Notes: generated by a model from the letters alone, not told the origin. A DNA stretch of 64,000 bases from Anolis sagrei (GCF_037176765.1 NC_090025.1:73571545-73635544), one strand, 5' to 3'; shown: positions 1 through 12,242, counted from the first letter of the stretch. A program made the numbers and translations.

Positions 1-1399
1 AGGTGTTTGAAAATCAGTTGAGAACATTGCTTAAAATCATCACAAGGAAAGAAGAAAACATCAAGAGGGTTAAGCAAGCCTTTGTGTTGGCTGGTGTGTT
101 ATTTAACATCAGAGAATGCTGTTGTACACCAGAGACACCTGTGGAATATACCCATCTTTACACTTTTTTGGAATGGAATGTCTCTACATTTCAGGTTCAA
201 CATTATTGTGACAAGAAGGTTAAAATGTTGATAGGAAGGGAACACATAAAGGGATATTGGTTTATGGACTTTCATAGCACAGCAGACCACTAACTACAGT
301 TATAAGGGAAATATGAGGCTCTGAACAGCAGAAGCTTCATATGGAATTGAAAATTCCCCTTTTAGGTTCTTTTTTGTGAGCATTACCATCTCTCCCAAGA
401 AAACATGCTTTCAAGGTCACATAGCTAATCATGAAGAAGCAGCAGAGTCACTGGGAGTGAGGGGTTGCATACCAGATCGTAACTGTTCTAAAAGGTACAA
501 TTGTATATGGATAGAGCATTGTAGTTGATAGGATACTTGTAGGGGCTTGTATCATACTAGCCTTAGTTCATTTGCATTGGCTAAAATTGTTATGGGATGA
601 GTTTAAGGTGTGGGTCTTGACCTTTATGTCCTGAATAGCTTGAGGTATGCTGATTCGAAGGACTGTATTAACCCATTTGCACCTACCTGGCCAGGTGCTG
701 GTGTCTGATCTGGCAGAAAGGACCAGGTTGCTGCATACTAGAGGCAGTCTCAGGACACATCTCTCTGCTTCCAGTACAATTTCTCCATCTTTCTGCTTCT
801 ATTACCATTCTATTAAATTGTCAGATATAATTAGACTTCTCGTGTTCTTACATGAGTATTTGTGAATTATTGTAATTTTCTTGTTGCAAATTATGATTCT
901 TACCTTTCATTAATCTATCTGTTAGCACTTGATTCTGATGCTATTTAGTGTTTATAAAACCTGCTTAAAATTCATTTACTCCCCATTAGACATTTACTTT
1001 TCCATTGATCGACAGGTCCTTTTTCTGGTTGTCTTTGGAATCCCATATTCATCTGAGTTGCTGATATATTTGAAGCAGCTCTGAGTTGTTTTCTGAATAT
1101 ATATAATTGTAGGGACATTGAATTGTCTGACATTATCATTTTGACATTACAAATTGTAGAGCCTCATTTAAAGTTCAGTTTCCTTGTTTTTTTCCTCAAT
1201 TCAACCTTTTTCTGTCTTGTCCTTGTTCTTTTGTCAATCTTTATAGATAGATGATGTGTGTTCTACATACCTGACCAGGGAATCTCCACCTCAGGTCAGC
1301 TCAATTTACAGAATATAGTTATAGTAATGCTGAATTTTTCAAAGCAAGTGCTATCAGTTTAGTAAACTCATTTCTAATATTCTGTTTCCTTGCCTTTAG
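1..1399. other. NMU intron, left edge of window
   Basis: No coding exon, RNA gene or clear repeat is recognised here. Because the first exon seen (1400) begins in the middle of the NMU precursor, this stretch should be NMU intron. The signal-peptide exon and the exons for the N-terminal propeptide were looked for and not found, so they probably lie upstream of the window. Confidence 0.5.
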
Positions 1400-1459
1400 T
1401 CCACTAATACAATGGAAGAGCTTTGCTTTTTGGTTCTGGAATTTCTGCAAAAAACTCAG
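1400..1459 (+). CDS. NMU: NMU exon encoding the MEELCFLVLEFL segment
   Basis: A 60-base exon of 20 codons, between a pyrimidine-rich acceptor ending cctttag and the donor gtaatg. It aligns without gaps to the conserved NALEELCF region of the precursor propeptide. Confidence 0.88.
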
Positions 1460-4400
1460 GTAATGGCAGTTAACATTTCACTGTATTTCTGAAACATGAT
1501 TGACAGATCACCTTGTACAATGCATTGTGTTATAAGGAAGATCTATGCCGATATTAAGCACTAACTGGTTTCTCGGTTGTGTGGTTCCACAACAGAGGTC
1601 ACTCCAGGGACATCCATAGACAACTGGGTGGTAGTTAGCAAAATTACTGCTCAGGAACATTAATGATGTACTGTTGAGGTGAAGTGATCTAGGAAGAACT
1701 ATTTCCTGACTGGATAATTCAAAATAGGTTATTTATTCTCTGTCTAAGGGAATTAATACATTACTTCATGTATACATTCAAGAAATTGCTCTGCTTGGAA
1801 AAGCAACAGGACAACCATCAGTGGAAGTTTGGGCCCTTCCACACAGCCATATAACCCAGAATGTCAAGGCAGATAATCCATAATATCTGCTTTGAAGTGG
1901 ATTATCTGAGTCCACACTTCAATATAATCCAGTTCAATGTGGATTTGATGCAGTTGTGTGGAAGGGGTCTTAGATGAATCATGGTTACTTTCACTCTTTT
2001 CCAATTTATATTAATGGTGAGCAAACAGTATGCTTATTGAGAAGTAAAGACACAGCCAGATTGAATAGATTTTATTTATACCTAGGACTGCAGCCTCAAA
2101 TCAACAATTAGGAATCTACAGATTCAGTCATCCTTATGCAAAAAGCTCGGGATCAGAAGATTGTGTGTGTTTTTTTAATGCAATACCTGTGAATGAGGAA
2201 TGGGGATTAAAGGGACCAGTCACACACCCAGCGCTGACAGAGTTCTTCAGCATTTGTCAGCACACTTTCTACCCTTTTATCAAAGGAATCTCTCTGGGCT
2301 GAATGCAGATGGCGGGCAATGGAGTCATTACTTGTTCATCTTCATGGCTGTTTCCAGGGCACTAACATTGCTATGTGCTGCCATTGCCAGGTGGAAGGTA
2401 AATGCAAAATCATATGGGAGACCTGCATTTTACAGGGGACTCCATCCCCCCTCCCAATTATTAAACCCTGAAGGAAAACTCAGTGAACACTGGCCACGTG
2501 ACTAACCCCCCTTTCCCCAAATATGAAAGTGATTAATGTTTTAGTTTGTCAAGTATTTCATATTTCCAGTTAAGGGAGACAGATAGGGGAGACTCAACCT
2601 GTATAAGCAAATGTAGTGTCTATTGTACCACACTGTTTTGCATTGTCATAAAAATGAACCATTCTGCATTGTCATATGACTTGTGTCAATATTTCCACAG
2701 GAATTAGATGAAAAGGACATCACAAAAAGGGTAAGTTGTGTTTTTTTTCCAGTCTTTTTAAAAGTATGTTTAATACCTGTCTCATAATGGTCACCTCTTC
2801 CAAAATAAAATCCACATTTAATTTCTTTGAACAGTTCTTATTTCATTATTCTAAGACCCATGATATGGGCAACTCAAACAATCTGGTAAGTTAAACTGCC
2901 CTTCTTCCTGTGAGTAAACCTGTGCCTGCATCTAAAAGCAGCATAACATCATTATTAATCTGACTTCATTTAATCTCTCCAGGTAGAATTATTGATAAAC
3001 TTTGTGTTAAGCGGTGGGGGGGGGGGGGGGGGACGACGACGAGTTAATCAGGTGCTGCTTTTAAAGTGCACAAAACATCACGACTTGTCCTTCATGTACA
3101 TCTTCGTCCTTGCAATATCAGTGTTCTATGTCTATGGTTGCTGTTGTCAAAGTCTTTGTATATTAATGGGAAACAGCAAGAATCCTTGCTCCAAAGTGTT
3201 GTATAATATCAAAATAGTATGTATTTATTAGGGAAAATAGAATATTCTTTCTGACAGTAATGTAATATCTCGTACAAAATAGCGTGGCCATGATTTTTCC
3301 AAGCACCCTGATGATTCTTTTGAGATTTGAGATATCATGTTACTTTTGAGGCTATATATTATTTGATGTCCATCTTATGACACAGCCACCATGTTTATGT
3401 CCTACTGTAACAGCTAGGAAATGAGAAAAGATGTATTCAGCTATGTAGCTCGGTAAATGTTGAAGACAGCTTGAGACCCATTTTGGCAGAAAACTGAAAA
3501 TATATCAAATTATTTATATGGAATTTTTTAAAGTAAAAACAGTTGTATCATACATATACCTAACTTAACATAGGACTGTAGAACAATTAGTTTTTTAAAT
3601 CTTGATCTTTTGTTTTGAGTCCCAATGGTAGAATGTGTAGATTCCAAGACCACGTTTATGGGTAGCATTCACATTGCCTTGTGCACATTAGTTGTGTGAA
3701 ATATTTCCCACTTGTGTAAAAATAGTGTGAAGAATAATTAGAAACATCTGGTGTACATCCACTGCAATCCAGTTACAGTAGAGTCTGTAACATTATGTAG
3801 TAATTACTGTATTTACGAATTTAGCACCAAAACATTGCAATGTATTGAAACAGCTGTGGATCTGGGTGGGAGGCAGACTGCGTTGGATAATGCAGAACAT
3901 TGGATGAGCAAAGGTCGGATAAGCGAGACTCTACTGTATACCAAACGTCTGATGCCCTAATAAGCCAATCTATGGCATTCATTATTAGAGCTTGTTTAGA
4001 TTGGCAGGTTCTAGCTGGCCACTAAAATGTGTGGGCATTGTGGCAACAGAGAGGAATGAGAGCATGCAAAGATAAGAAATGAAAAAGTTAAGAGGTTAAG
4101 AATTTAGAAAATCAGGGATTTATTGTATGACTTGTGGGCAGAAATCAAGAGCTTCATTTTTAATCATACAAAACTGCAAATGGCTGCTTTGCTTTTGCAT
4201 CTTCCAACTACTGAGGAATATTGAAGGATCAAGGCTAGAGTTGTGTTTAAGCCACTTTGACCAACAGAATTTTTGTCTTGCAATGAGTGTATTGATTAAG
4301 AATTTCTGAAGTGACATAGTATTCATGGGGTGCTGAGTAAAATCAAAAAGGCACTGCTTTTCGCCTGGGAGAAGTTACCTTTGGGGGCTGCAACTCCCAA

Positions 4401-5320
4401 AATATTCCAGCCACCCACAGTAGCCATGCTGGTTGAGAACTGGAAATTATCATCTCCAAAAAAATAATGTTTCTAAACACTGTATTGTTCCTTGATTAGT
4501 GATAATTCATTCTTTGTTTTGTGACTAAAAGATGCCCAGAAACTAAGAATTATCCTGTTGTTTCTTCCTGATCTAGAGTTGTGAAATTTTTGCTTAGAAT
4601 TAGCTTTTTACCAGGATTGTTTTTTGTTTCATACCTACAGTGGAAGACAGGCTGCTTTTTTGTTGGTTGAGAGAGCAGTAGTAAAGCCAGTCAGTAGATA
4701 TTGCAGGTATAAGTGAAACATTGACAAAATCACTCTAGCAAGGAAGTTTGTTTGGCAATGAAACAGATTTCCCCCAAAAGTGGTGACTCTGCTTTGCTTG
4801 GGATATTTAAGCATAAGGTGATCAGGGAACTGTCAGTTGTTATGGTAGCATTCCTCATTACATACTGTATTGACCACAAGGCTGCACCAAATGGTCTTAG
4901 CTCTGCATGTATATTAGTTCAAACATGCAAATTAACACAGTAATGAAGACCTTCTGACATTATGATTTCCATCATGAATGGCCTTTATGATGTCCATCTG
5001 TGAAGTAAACTACAATTTCAGAAGCCACCCAAGCAGTCTAAAAGTATGCTCCATTAAGAATTGTCTGTCCCTTGCTTTGCATGTTATACGTATGAGTTAT
5101 TGATGCATTTAAAAGCTTCTGTTTTATTTTTTACTTCCTGAAGTCAGGATTTTGTTGTTGCTCATATGTCTATATTCATGCCCTTTTAGTTGTCTGTTCT
5201 GCATCCTTTGCTGAAACTTGTTCCCCAACTGCATGAGACGAGGCTGAAGAGATACAAAGACGTATGTAACTTTTTATGCATTGTATGCAGTTGCATAAAA
5301 ATAAACAGTTTTCATTATTT

Positions 5321-5352
<32 letters not shown>

Positions 5353-8300
5353 TTAAAAGCACAGCACATTTATCCTTGGTTATTTTACTCAGTTTAATCA
5401 TGCTTGTGAACGGAGACATTATATTCCATTGTGTTCAGTGAGGTCCCTTCTATACGCCCAGATACAATCTAGATTATCTGCTTTGAACTAGATTATATGG
5501 CAGTGTAGATTCATATCATCCAGTTCAAAGCAGATAATGTGGACCCCTCCCAGCAGGCCCCAAAACAACCCATAAAACTTTATTTATTTATTTATTTATT
5601 TACTTACTTACAGTATTTATATACTGCTTTTCTCATCCCCTGGGGGGACTCAAAGCAATTTACACAAAAATAATGGCAAAATTCAGTGGCTTACATACAT
5701 AACTTACCCAGACAACATTAAGGTCTTCATTGTGTCCTCCTGGTGCTAGGAAATGATGCACCAGGAGATTTGGGGGCGGAGGTGGGGACAGAAGGGATGT
5801 TCTGCCTCCCCCCCCCTCCCCGTGTAATTTCCTCATGCCAGGAGGATGCAAGTAGGATCTTAATGGCAGCCGGGTAAGGTTTTTAAAAAAAGTTTTAAGG
5901 GTTGTTTTGGGGAGCTTTGGGGTGGCTGCATATCATCCTGGTAGTTACAGGGATGGCATGTAGCTAACCCCACAGGAAAGCCTGGGTTTTTTTGGGGAGA
6001 GGAGGAGTTATCTTTAGTGTTAGGCATCCTATCTGAAATTAAAGCTAGATTCACAGTGTCATATAAGTGGACAGTTCACATTATCTGCTTTGAATTGGAT
6101 GACAGGAATCTACCCTGCCATATAATGCAGCACTTGAATCATAATGTCCTGAGGCCTAAACATATAATCCACCATGTTGGCACACATGCCTTGTAGGCTG
6201 AAGCTTATGGACCTAATCCAATGCTGGGAACCTATATTTGATGTAATAATAGCAGTATCAGTGGTACCACTGCTGTGCTTGGGAGTTACTTTTTGTGACA
6301 GAACTTTTTTCCAGGTTGGTCTCCACAATTCCAGTTCTTGGGCCCCTATTTATCGCATTGTCCTTTTCCTAAATCAGATACTTGGGTCTTCCATAAGCAT
6401 GGTATTTAACAAATTGATGTGTTTATTGATAGGTTCCATTTGGAAATGCATGATCAATGTATTAATCTTTCAATTAATATATATCCAGGCATAGATGTAG
6501 AAAATAAAACATTAAAGATTTACTGTATTTTTACTAATATTAGTACCATACACAATGAAATACCTTAGTTAACATGAAGTCAAATGAGTTTTTAGATGTG
6601 AGGGAGGGTACATGCAAATTTAAAGTTTTATTTCAGTTTTTTAAAATGTTACTATCACAGTGAGGAACTCAGAACATTGTAAGCAGCTTTCAGATCAAGA
6701 TTCATTTGTTCTCTTGAAGCTTTGTAGTAACCCAGTTCCAAGTATGTGTGGTTTAGAGTAAATCCTACTGACTTCAGCGGAGTTTACTCTGTCATTGTTG
6801 TGCTTTAGGCCTCTTCTACACTGCCATATATCCAGTTTAAATAACATAATCTGGATTTTATATGGCAGTGTAGAAGGGGCCATAAACTTCAGTTCCTATC
6901 ATCAATGAACATTCATGAAGTTAACAAGGACTTTTGGGAGTTAAAGTTCAAAACATGTGGAGAGTCAAAGTTTGAGACCATTATGTTATAAATTCCCCCT
7001 TGTATAATTTTAGTTAATCTAAGGATAATTATACACCATTTATAGTTATAAAGCCAATTATCTGTTCTGCCTGTCACTCACTTTAATGAGGCTTTCTCCT
7101 ATGTATATACAGAATTGTAGTCTTCACCAAGCATTTCTACAGCAAAATGTTTTGCCAGCATCCTCTCAATTTCCTGCACTAATTAGGCTTGTCCACCATA
7201 ACTCTGAATACCAGATTTCCTTGAGCAAAATACTCACTTGAAAGAAAGTCTGTTGTAGTATCACAGGATCTTTAGGAAATAACCTGCAGGTCACTAGGCA
7301 TAAGTAGGGGTAAAGTATTGGTTTCATTGGTTAACAAACATTTAGTGTATTTATCTGACAAATCTGATTTAAGTCACAGATTGATCCCAAGCTGTAATAT
7401 ATGCATTCCTTTAAAAGGGGAATTTCTGTTTATTTATGTATTTATTTATTTATCGTGTCAGGCAACCAAACAGTAGAACTGTTCGGAATTTCTACTGATC
7501 TGCTCTGACACATTTTGGTTCCATCTTATTATAATTTACAATTCGTAGCTCACTTTTTCTTCCAAAATAACTGAAAGCAGCTAACATAACTCAGATATGC
7601 AAGGTTAAAATTAATAAAATAAATTAGTAGGGACACTTAAGTGCAAGGACATAGATAATGTATACGGTAAAGGTTGTCCCCTGACATTAAGTCCAGTCAT
7701 GTCTGACTCTGGGGTGTGGTGCTCATCTCCATTTCTAAGCCAAAGAGCCGGCATTGTCCATAGACACCTCCAAGGTCATGTGGCCAGCATGACTGCATGG
7801 AGTGCCATTACCTTCCCACCGGAGCGGTACCTATTGATCTACTCACATTTACATGTTTTTGATCTGCTAGGTTGGCCGAAGCTAGAGCTGACAGCGGAAG
7901 CTCAGTGCTTTAACCCACTGTGCCACCGGGGGCTCAGATAATGTATATCCTCCAACAATTCACAGATAAAAATAATAAGCCCAAGCAACACCAAAGTGTG
8001 GTCAAGCTGGCAAGAGTCTCCAATGTTGAGGAAGCATCCACAACATAGGAGAAGGCGAAACAGTTTACTTTTGTCTGAATCTACTGAGAAGAGCAAGAGC
8101 CTGACTCCCTTCTGTCCCCACTAGAAGTTAAATGAGTGTGAAGTGCCTTTGTACTTTGAACTCAGCTCCTTCTACATTGTCATATAATCCAGATTATCAA
8201 ATCAGATAATCCACATTATCTGCTTTGAAATGGATTATATAACTCTACACTGCCATATAATACAGTTCAAAGCAAATAATCTGTGTAAAGGGAGCCTCAG

Positions 8301-11300
8301 ATTGTAGATTTAAGGGGGAAAATGGAAGGAGGAGGGAGGTAGTGGGCGATGATCAAGACTTCCTCTGCTAAATAGGAACAGCTGGAGAATAAGGATGACG
8401 ACAAGGAGGGGTACACAGGAGAGAAGAGTTTCTTGGGCACGTTCTACACTGCCATATAATCCTGATTATAAAAGCAGATAATACACATTATCTGCCTTGA
8501 ACTGGATTATATGAGTCTACATTACTATATAATCCAGTTCAAGTGGATACTCTGAATTTTATATGGCAGTGTAGAAGAGGCCTCAGACCCCTTCTATACT
8601 GTCATATAATCCAGATTATCAAATCAGAGAATCCAGGTTATCTGCTTCGAACTGGATGATATGACTTTACACTGCCATATAATCCAGTTCAAAGCAGATA
8701 ATCTGGATTTTATATAGTAGTGTAGAAGAGGCCCCAATTGTCCTATACTATTCAGCATTTTCAAGATCGTTGCAATCATCTTAAATTGAGTATGTTATTA
8801 GTGTAAATAAATAAAGTCATTGGTTGCCCTCTCCCTTATTTGGAAGAACTGTATAGGTCCCGCAACATTAAGAAAGCTCAGAGCATTCTTAAGGATCCAT
8901 CTCACCCGATATATTCTTTTTTTGAAATATTACCATCTGACAGAAAGTACAGGATGACAAAGACAAGGATAAACAGACTGAGAGTTAGCTTTTGTCCTAG
9001 AGATGTAACTATATTGAACATGGTTTCACATTGATGTGGCATTGGAGGCTGTGGAAGCATGAGTGTGTTGTTTTTGTGATATTTGCTGGGAAAAGCATTT
9101 CATTTCATTATACAATGTACAATGACAATAAAGCTATTCTATTCTATTATATAGCAGTGTAGCTCCAGCCTGAGAGAGGTGTTCTCTGTACCTCTTCAGA
9201 GGTACAGAGAACACTTCTCTCAGGCTGAATCTACACTGGTCAACTTCTGCTGGAAATTCTGGAGGAAATTGACACAAGAATCATGTTGGGAGCCTAGAAA
9301 ACACACCTCTTTGGGCATTGCTAAGTCCTCTTGTATGGTTACATGGGATGCTTCCACTGGAAGCCTAGGACATTGTTCATTTCAGACAAGAAAAATAGCG
9401 TTCCAGATTATATGCATAAATTGTATTACACAAAGGGACCTGGAATAAATCCTTTATTCAATGTATAGTTCCTACTGTAAGGCAGCTTGCCAAATAAGAT
9501 ACAGAAATACTGGAACAGTCCTTTGACCATTTACAGTGTCTTGTTGTATGTGAAATGGGCTAATGTTAGTGCATATAAATACGCAAATGGCCTACAGAAA
9601 GGACTAGACATTCTGGGTATTTTTGAAAGGGAGAAATAATTGGCTCAACCCCTTATCAGAGATGACCTCTGGATTTTTCAACAATCTTCTGAAGTGTTCT
9701 AGCTTCACTATACACCAGGTAGGGTAGGTGCAGCTTTTTAGACTGATCTTCAACATGCTTTTTGGCATGGATCATTTCTCTCTTTTTCCTTTCCTTTCCA
9801 AACCATCTGATTCATTTAGGCCTGTCCCACAGGATGCTGGAAATATAATTATTAAAGATGAACTACCCAACACCTCCTCACTTGCCTTTAAGGGCAAAGA
9901 GAGAGATCGTGATTTTAACAAAACTTTAATATGTGACCTACTAATAAATATTTCAGAGCATTTGTTATTAGCGCCTGATGGTTATAAAAATGTAACCCTG
10001 TATTTGGGATAAACACTGATCACAGTGAGACATCTTTTGAATAGATTTATATAGAAGTGAAATATTAAAAACAATCTATGTGAACAACATTGAACTAAGG
10101 TGGGTTGGTTGACATTGTTTAACAATTTAATATAAATTACTTGCAGTTTAAAGTACTATTGCTTTATCCATGGATTTGTTATCCATGGCTTCAGTTAACC
10201 ATGTTCCAAAAATATTCCACCCTGGCAATGTTTGTGTGCCTCTCTCTAGGGGAGAATTAATGCAGTTTGGCATCACTGTAGTTGGCATGGCTCAATGCTA
10301 TGCAACCATAGAAATTGTAGTTTTACAAGCATTTTAATCTTTTCTGCCTGAGAGTACTGGTGTTTCACTAAACTACAAATCCCAGGATTCTATAGCATTG
10401 ATTCATAGCAGTTAAAGTGGTGTCAAGCTGCATTATATATCCAGTGAGGATATACCCTAGGTCCTCCAGTGGAATTGTTTATGAAGATGGTAGGGTTGAG
10501 TTGATCAACAGCTTGGGAAACATACTTTTTGGACTACATATCCCAAAATCCACCAGATGGCATGGCCATTCCTTTAGTGACCATGTAATCTGCAAATGCT
10601 GAGTGTTGCCATTCAAAAAATAACTTCAGGAAACTTTCACCATTTCCCACAAACTCCCATAACTGAGTGTTTGAAGATATTTCTCTCATTTGACTCAATA
10701 ATTTACTATTCAACAACTGCTTTTCAGTAATGATACATATTTATTACTAGCTTGGGTACTCAGCAATGCCCGAGTTATTTGAAAAAGTCAAATTTTTTAA
10801 TTGTACCAAATGCATAAGGTTGTGGGTAAACCCCAAAAACCCCCATCAGTACTTAAAGTTTGTTATGATGGGCAAGTTTGCTCTAGATGCATCATCGGTG
10901 GGGTTCACTATGCTCTCTGGCTGTAGGGTAAACTACAACTCCCTTTATGGTGAGTAAGTCCCCTCAAACCCCTCCAGTAGGTTGAGTTAGTCATGGGGGT
11001 TCTGTGTGCCATGTTTGGTCCAGGTGTATCATTGGTGGAGGTAACATTTTCTCTGGTTGTGGGTGAACTACTACAACTCCTAGAAAGGAAGGTCAGTTCC
11101 CCCCAAACCTCTCTAGTAATCAAATTTCGCCATATCGGGTATGTGTGCCAAGTTTCATCCAGATCCATCAGTGTTCACAGTGCTCTCTGGATGTAGGTGA
11201 ACTACACCTCCCCCAAATCAAGGTGAATTTTCCGCAAAGACCTCCAGTATTTTTTGGTGGTCATAGGGGCTCTGTGTGGCAAGTTTGATCCAATTCCCTC

Positions 11301-12242
11301 TTTGGTGGAATTCAGAGTGCTCTTTGATTGCAGGTGAACTATACATCCAATACCTACAACTCAAAAATGTCCAGGCTAATTCCCCTCCAAACCCACCAGT
11401 ATTCAAATTTGGGCATACTGAGTATGCATGCCAAGCTTGGTCCAAATCCACCATTGTTTAGGTTCATAGTGTGAACATACTGTGCCAACTTCTATCCTTT
11501 CTGGTGTTGTATCCCCATGAAGTTTCAAGCTGTCTTTATTAATAATCTATTCTCATTTCAGGATGAACTTCGAATACCTGGAGGAATTCAAAGTAGGGGC
11601 TACTTTATTTTCAGGGTATGTAGATTGGTGTTTGTTTCAAACCCATGGTTGTATTACAAAACATGAGAGTATTGTCAGAATTTGGAATAAATTTTTTTTA
11701 GTAATTCCTGGGCTGATTAATACATTATAGTCCATTATAGGGAAATAGATAATAAAATCAAAACGTAAATGTGGGTCTATAAATTTGAATGTATAGTGCA
11801 GAAACACTGAGCTGAACATCTACGTCAAGGGAGCTTCTTTACTGGTGAGACAGTGAATCCACCCTGGGTTTTAATTTTTTTAAAATGAGCTATCCAAGGT
11901 TCTGGTCCTAATTTAAATTCTGATTCAACCCAGAAACATATTCTCCACCCAAGTGACAAAATCTGTCATGCAGTTAAAATTGATATTAAAGTCTGAGGGC
12001 ACTTGTCATCTGTCCTTGAAGTGTGTGCTTTTATCTAGTTTTGAAAATGTTTGGCTAGAACTCAAAGGACCGCTACTTAGCTGACTGCAACACAACAGTT
12101 CCTCAAAGAACTGTTCCTCAAAGAGCTTTAATAATGTGCACTTTAAAAATTCTTCAAGAAGCAATTTAGTTTCCTTACTGTTTATCCATCATTATTTCTT
12201 TTCCAGCCACGCAATGGAAGGAGATCGGCTACATTTCCTTAA
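1400..12242 (+). CDS. NMU: Neuromedin U precursor (3' part, six coding exons)
   Basis: Precursor of the secreted neuropeptide neuromedin U, ligand of the G-protein-coupled receptors NMUR1 and NMUR2. Exons seen: 1400-1459, 2701-2730, 2835-2885, 5190-5261, 11562-11615, 12207-12242, all phase 0 with AG/GT borders. The translation runs STNTMEELCFLVLEF..., then ELDEKDITKR, then a 36-residue stretch between two KR sites that matches the precursor-related peptide (FLFHYSKT... to ...HETRL), then the mature peptide starting YKDDELRIPGG and ending SRGYFIFRPRN, followed by GRR, the amidation glycine and basic cleavage site, and a short tail SATFP before the stop. The mature peptide would be 24 residues; human has 25. 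The 5' exons are outside the window. The SRGYF.FRPRN-GRR ending makes the identity secure. Confidence 0.95.
2701..2730 (+). CDS. NMU: NMU 30-base microexon ending in KR
   Basis: Ten codons, ELDEKDITKR, between the acceptor atttccacag and the donor gtaagt. The terminal Lys-Arg is the first dibasic convertase site of the precursor. Confidence 0.88.
2835..2885 (+). CDS. NMU: NMU exon, N half of the precursor-related peptide
   Basis: Seventeen codons, FLFHYSKTHDMGNSNNL, following acceptor ctttgaacag and ending at donor gtaag. FLFHYSKT is the diagnostic start of the neuromedin U precursor-related peptide. Confidence 0.9.
3013..3032 (+). repeat. Poly-G run in NMU intron
   Basis: An almost unbroken run of about 19 G preceded by GGT and followed by a short GAC repeat. 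It is a simple-sequence tract that could form a G-quadruplex on the + strand and is likely to be length-variable or mis-assembled. Confidence 0.9.
3776..3936. mobile_element. Tigger-like (TcMar) MITE
   Basis: Inverted ends CAGTAGAGTC and GACTCTACTG are flanked by TA on both sides (3774-3775 and 3937-3938), the target duplication of the Tc1/mariner superfamily. The inside carries the phrases ttggataatgcagaacattggat and ataagcgag typical of short squamate Tigger derivatives. At 161 bases it is an internally deleted, non-coding copy. Confidence 0.75.
3961..5189. other. NMU intron without recognised genes
   Basis: AT-rich intron. A degraded MITE-like phrase (ggctgcaactcccaaaat) occurs near 4389-4440. 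No open frame here resembles a protein. Confidence 0.5.
5190..5261 (+). CDS. NMU: NMU exon, C half of precursor-related peptide and KR site
   Basis: Twenty-four codons, LSVLHPLLKLVPQLHETRLK then RYKD, between acceptor cccttttag and donor gtatgt. It carries the second dibasic KR, after which the mature neuromedin U peptide begins with Tyr-Lys-Asp. Confidence 0.92.
5322..5353 (+). repeat. (TTTC)n microsatellite
   Basis: About eight copies of a TTTC unit, 60 bases downstream of an NMU exon. Confidence 0.9.
5441..5545. mobile_element. Palindromic MITE, partial
   Basis: Carries the family words tctgctttgaact, gattatatggcagtgtaga and ccagttcaaagcagataatg, which are reverse complements of each other. 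These MITEs recur throughout the window; this copy has lost its outer right end. Confidence 0.7.
5578..5735 (-). mobile_element. L2-like LINE 3' end
   Basis: Begins with a (TTTA)n tail and the phrase tatttatatactgctttt...ggggggactcaaagcaattta, the reverse complement of the ...gagtccc...tataaataaa 3' end seen in the plus-strand L2-like copies at 43,030 and 58,260. Only the 3' UTR remains. Confidence 0.6.
6808..6881. mobile_element. Short palindromic MITE (74 bp)
   Basis: Ends GGCCTCTTCTACACTGCCAT and ATGGCAGTGTAGAAGGGGCC are near-perfect reverse complements. It is the smallest complete copy of the tctacactgccatata family in the window. Confidence 0.85.
7428..7664 (-). mobile_element. LINE 3'-end fragment with acacgataaataaata tail
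   Basis: On the minus strand this ends in tgacacgataaataaataaa, the same 3' signature as the open LINE at 13,619-15,345. The rest is degraded. A tRNA SINE is inserted immediately to its right. Confidence 0.45.
7665..7935 (-). mobile_element. tRNA-derived squamate SINE, full length
   Basis: Flanked by a perfect 12-base target duplication AGATAATGTATA (7653-7664 and 7936-7947). On the minus strand it starts with a tRNA-like head (gagcccccggtggcacagtg, an A-box region), continues through the body word atggagatgagcaccac, and ends in a cctttacc-type tail. The clean duplication shows LINE-mediated insertion and a fairly young copy. Confidence 0.85.
8165..8734. mobile_element. Cluster of three palindromic MITEs
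   Basis: Three copies of the tctacactgtcatataatccagat family lie side by side at about 8165-8296, 8435-8583 and 8586-8734. Each has reverse-complementary outer ends (ttctacactg...cagtgtagaa) and a central ctgctttgaactgg. The second and third are separated by only a few bases. Confidence 0.8.
8800..9150 (+). mobile_element. Non-LTR retrotransposon C-terminus and 3' tail
   Basis: A short open stretch from 8840 reads ...DPSHPIYSFFEILPSDRKYR...RINRLRVSFCPR, the C-terminal DPSHP...LPS.RRY...R....SF.P pattern of several LINE reverse transcriptases, followed by a 3' UTR ending acaataaagctattctattcta. It is 5'-truncated. I cannot place it in a clade. Confidence 0.55.
9168..9225. repeat. Near-perfect hairpin, 28-bp arms
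   Basis: Arms 9168-9195 and 9198-9225 are reverse complements with one mismatch and a 2-base loop. Outside lie agtgtag and ctacact, suggesting that a MITE of the tctacactg family formed or captured the hairpin. Confidence 0.9.
9236..10240. other. NMU intron, no feature recognised
   Basis: Low-complexity-free intronic sequence. The largest open frame (9728-10012) has no family resemblance and no coding support. Confidence 0.5.
10253..10437. mobile_element. MITE, atgcagtttg family, degraded
   Basis: Contains taatgcagtttggcatcact, ggctcaatgctatg, actacaaatcccaggattct and ggtgtcaagctgcatta, which pair as reverse complements. A better-kept copy lies at 15,418-15,642. Confidence 0.6.
10747..11470 (-). 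mobile_element. Helitron-like element, minus strand
   Basis: On the minus strand it ends ...GGGCATTGCTGAGTACCCAAGCTAG followed by T, the CTAG|T terminus of a rolling-circle element. The interior is built of diverged tandem units of about 170-190 bases, each with gtgaactac, ctccagta and gtgccaagtt phrases. The far end is not resolved. It sits about 90 bp upstream of the NMU peptide exon. Confidence 0.55.
11562..11615 (+). CDS. NMU: NMU exon, body of the mature peptide
   Basis: Eighteen codons, DELRIPGGIQSRGYFIFR, between acceptor tctcatttcag and donor gtatg. It encodes most of mature neuromedin U. The core reads YFIFR, where mammals have YFLFR. Confidence 0.95.
12207..12242 (+). CDS. NMU: NMU last coding exon (PRN-G-RR)
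   Basis: Eleven codons and TAA: PRNGRRSATFP. It completes the receptor-binding FRPRN end, supplies the amidation glycine and the dibasic RR. The acceptor is tattccttttccag-like (ttatttcttttccag). Confidence 0.95.
   Translation, partial: PRNGRRSATFP

Noticed and set aside
3-293. Open frame at the left edge as a possible NMU 5' exon
   Set aside because: The translation has no signal peptide or precursor similarity and no suitable splice pattern joins it to the exon at 1400.
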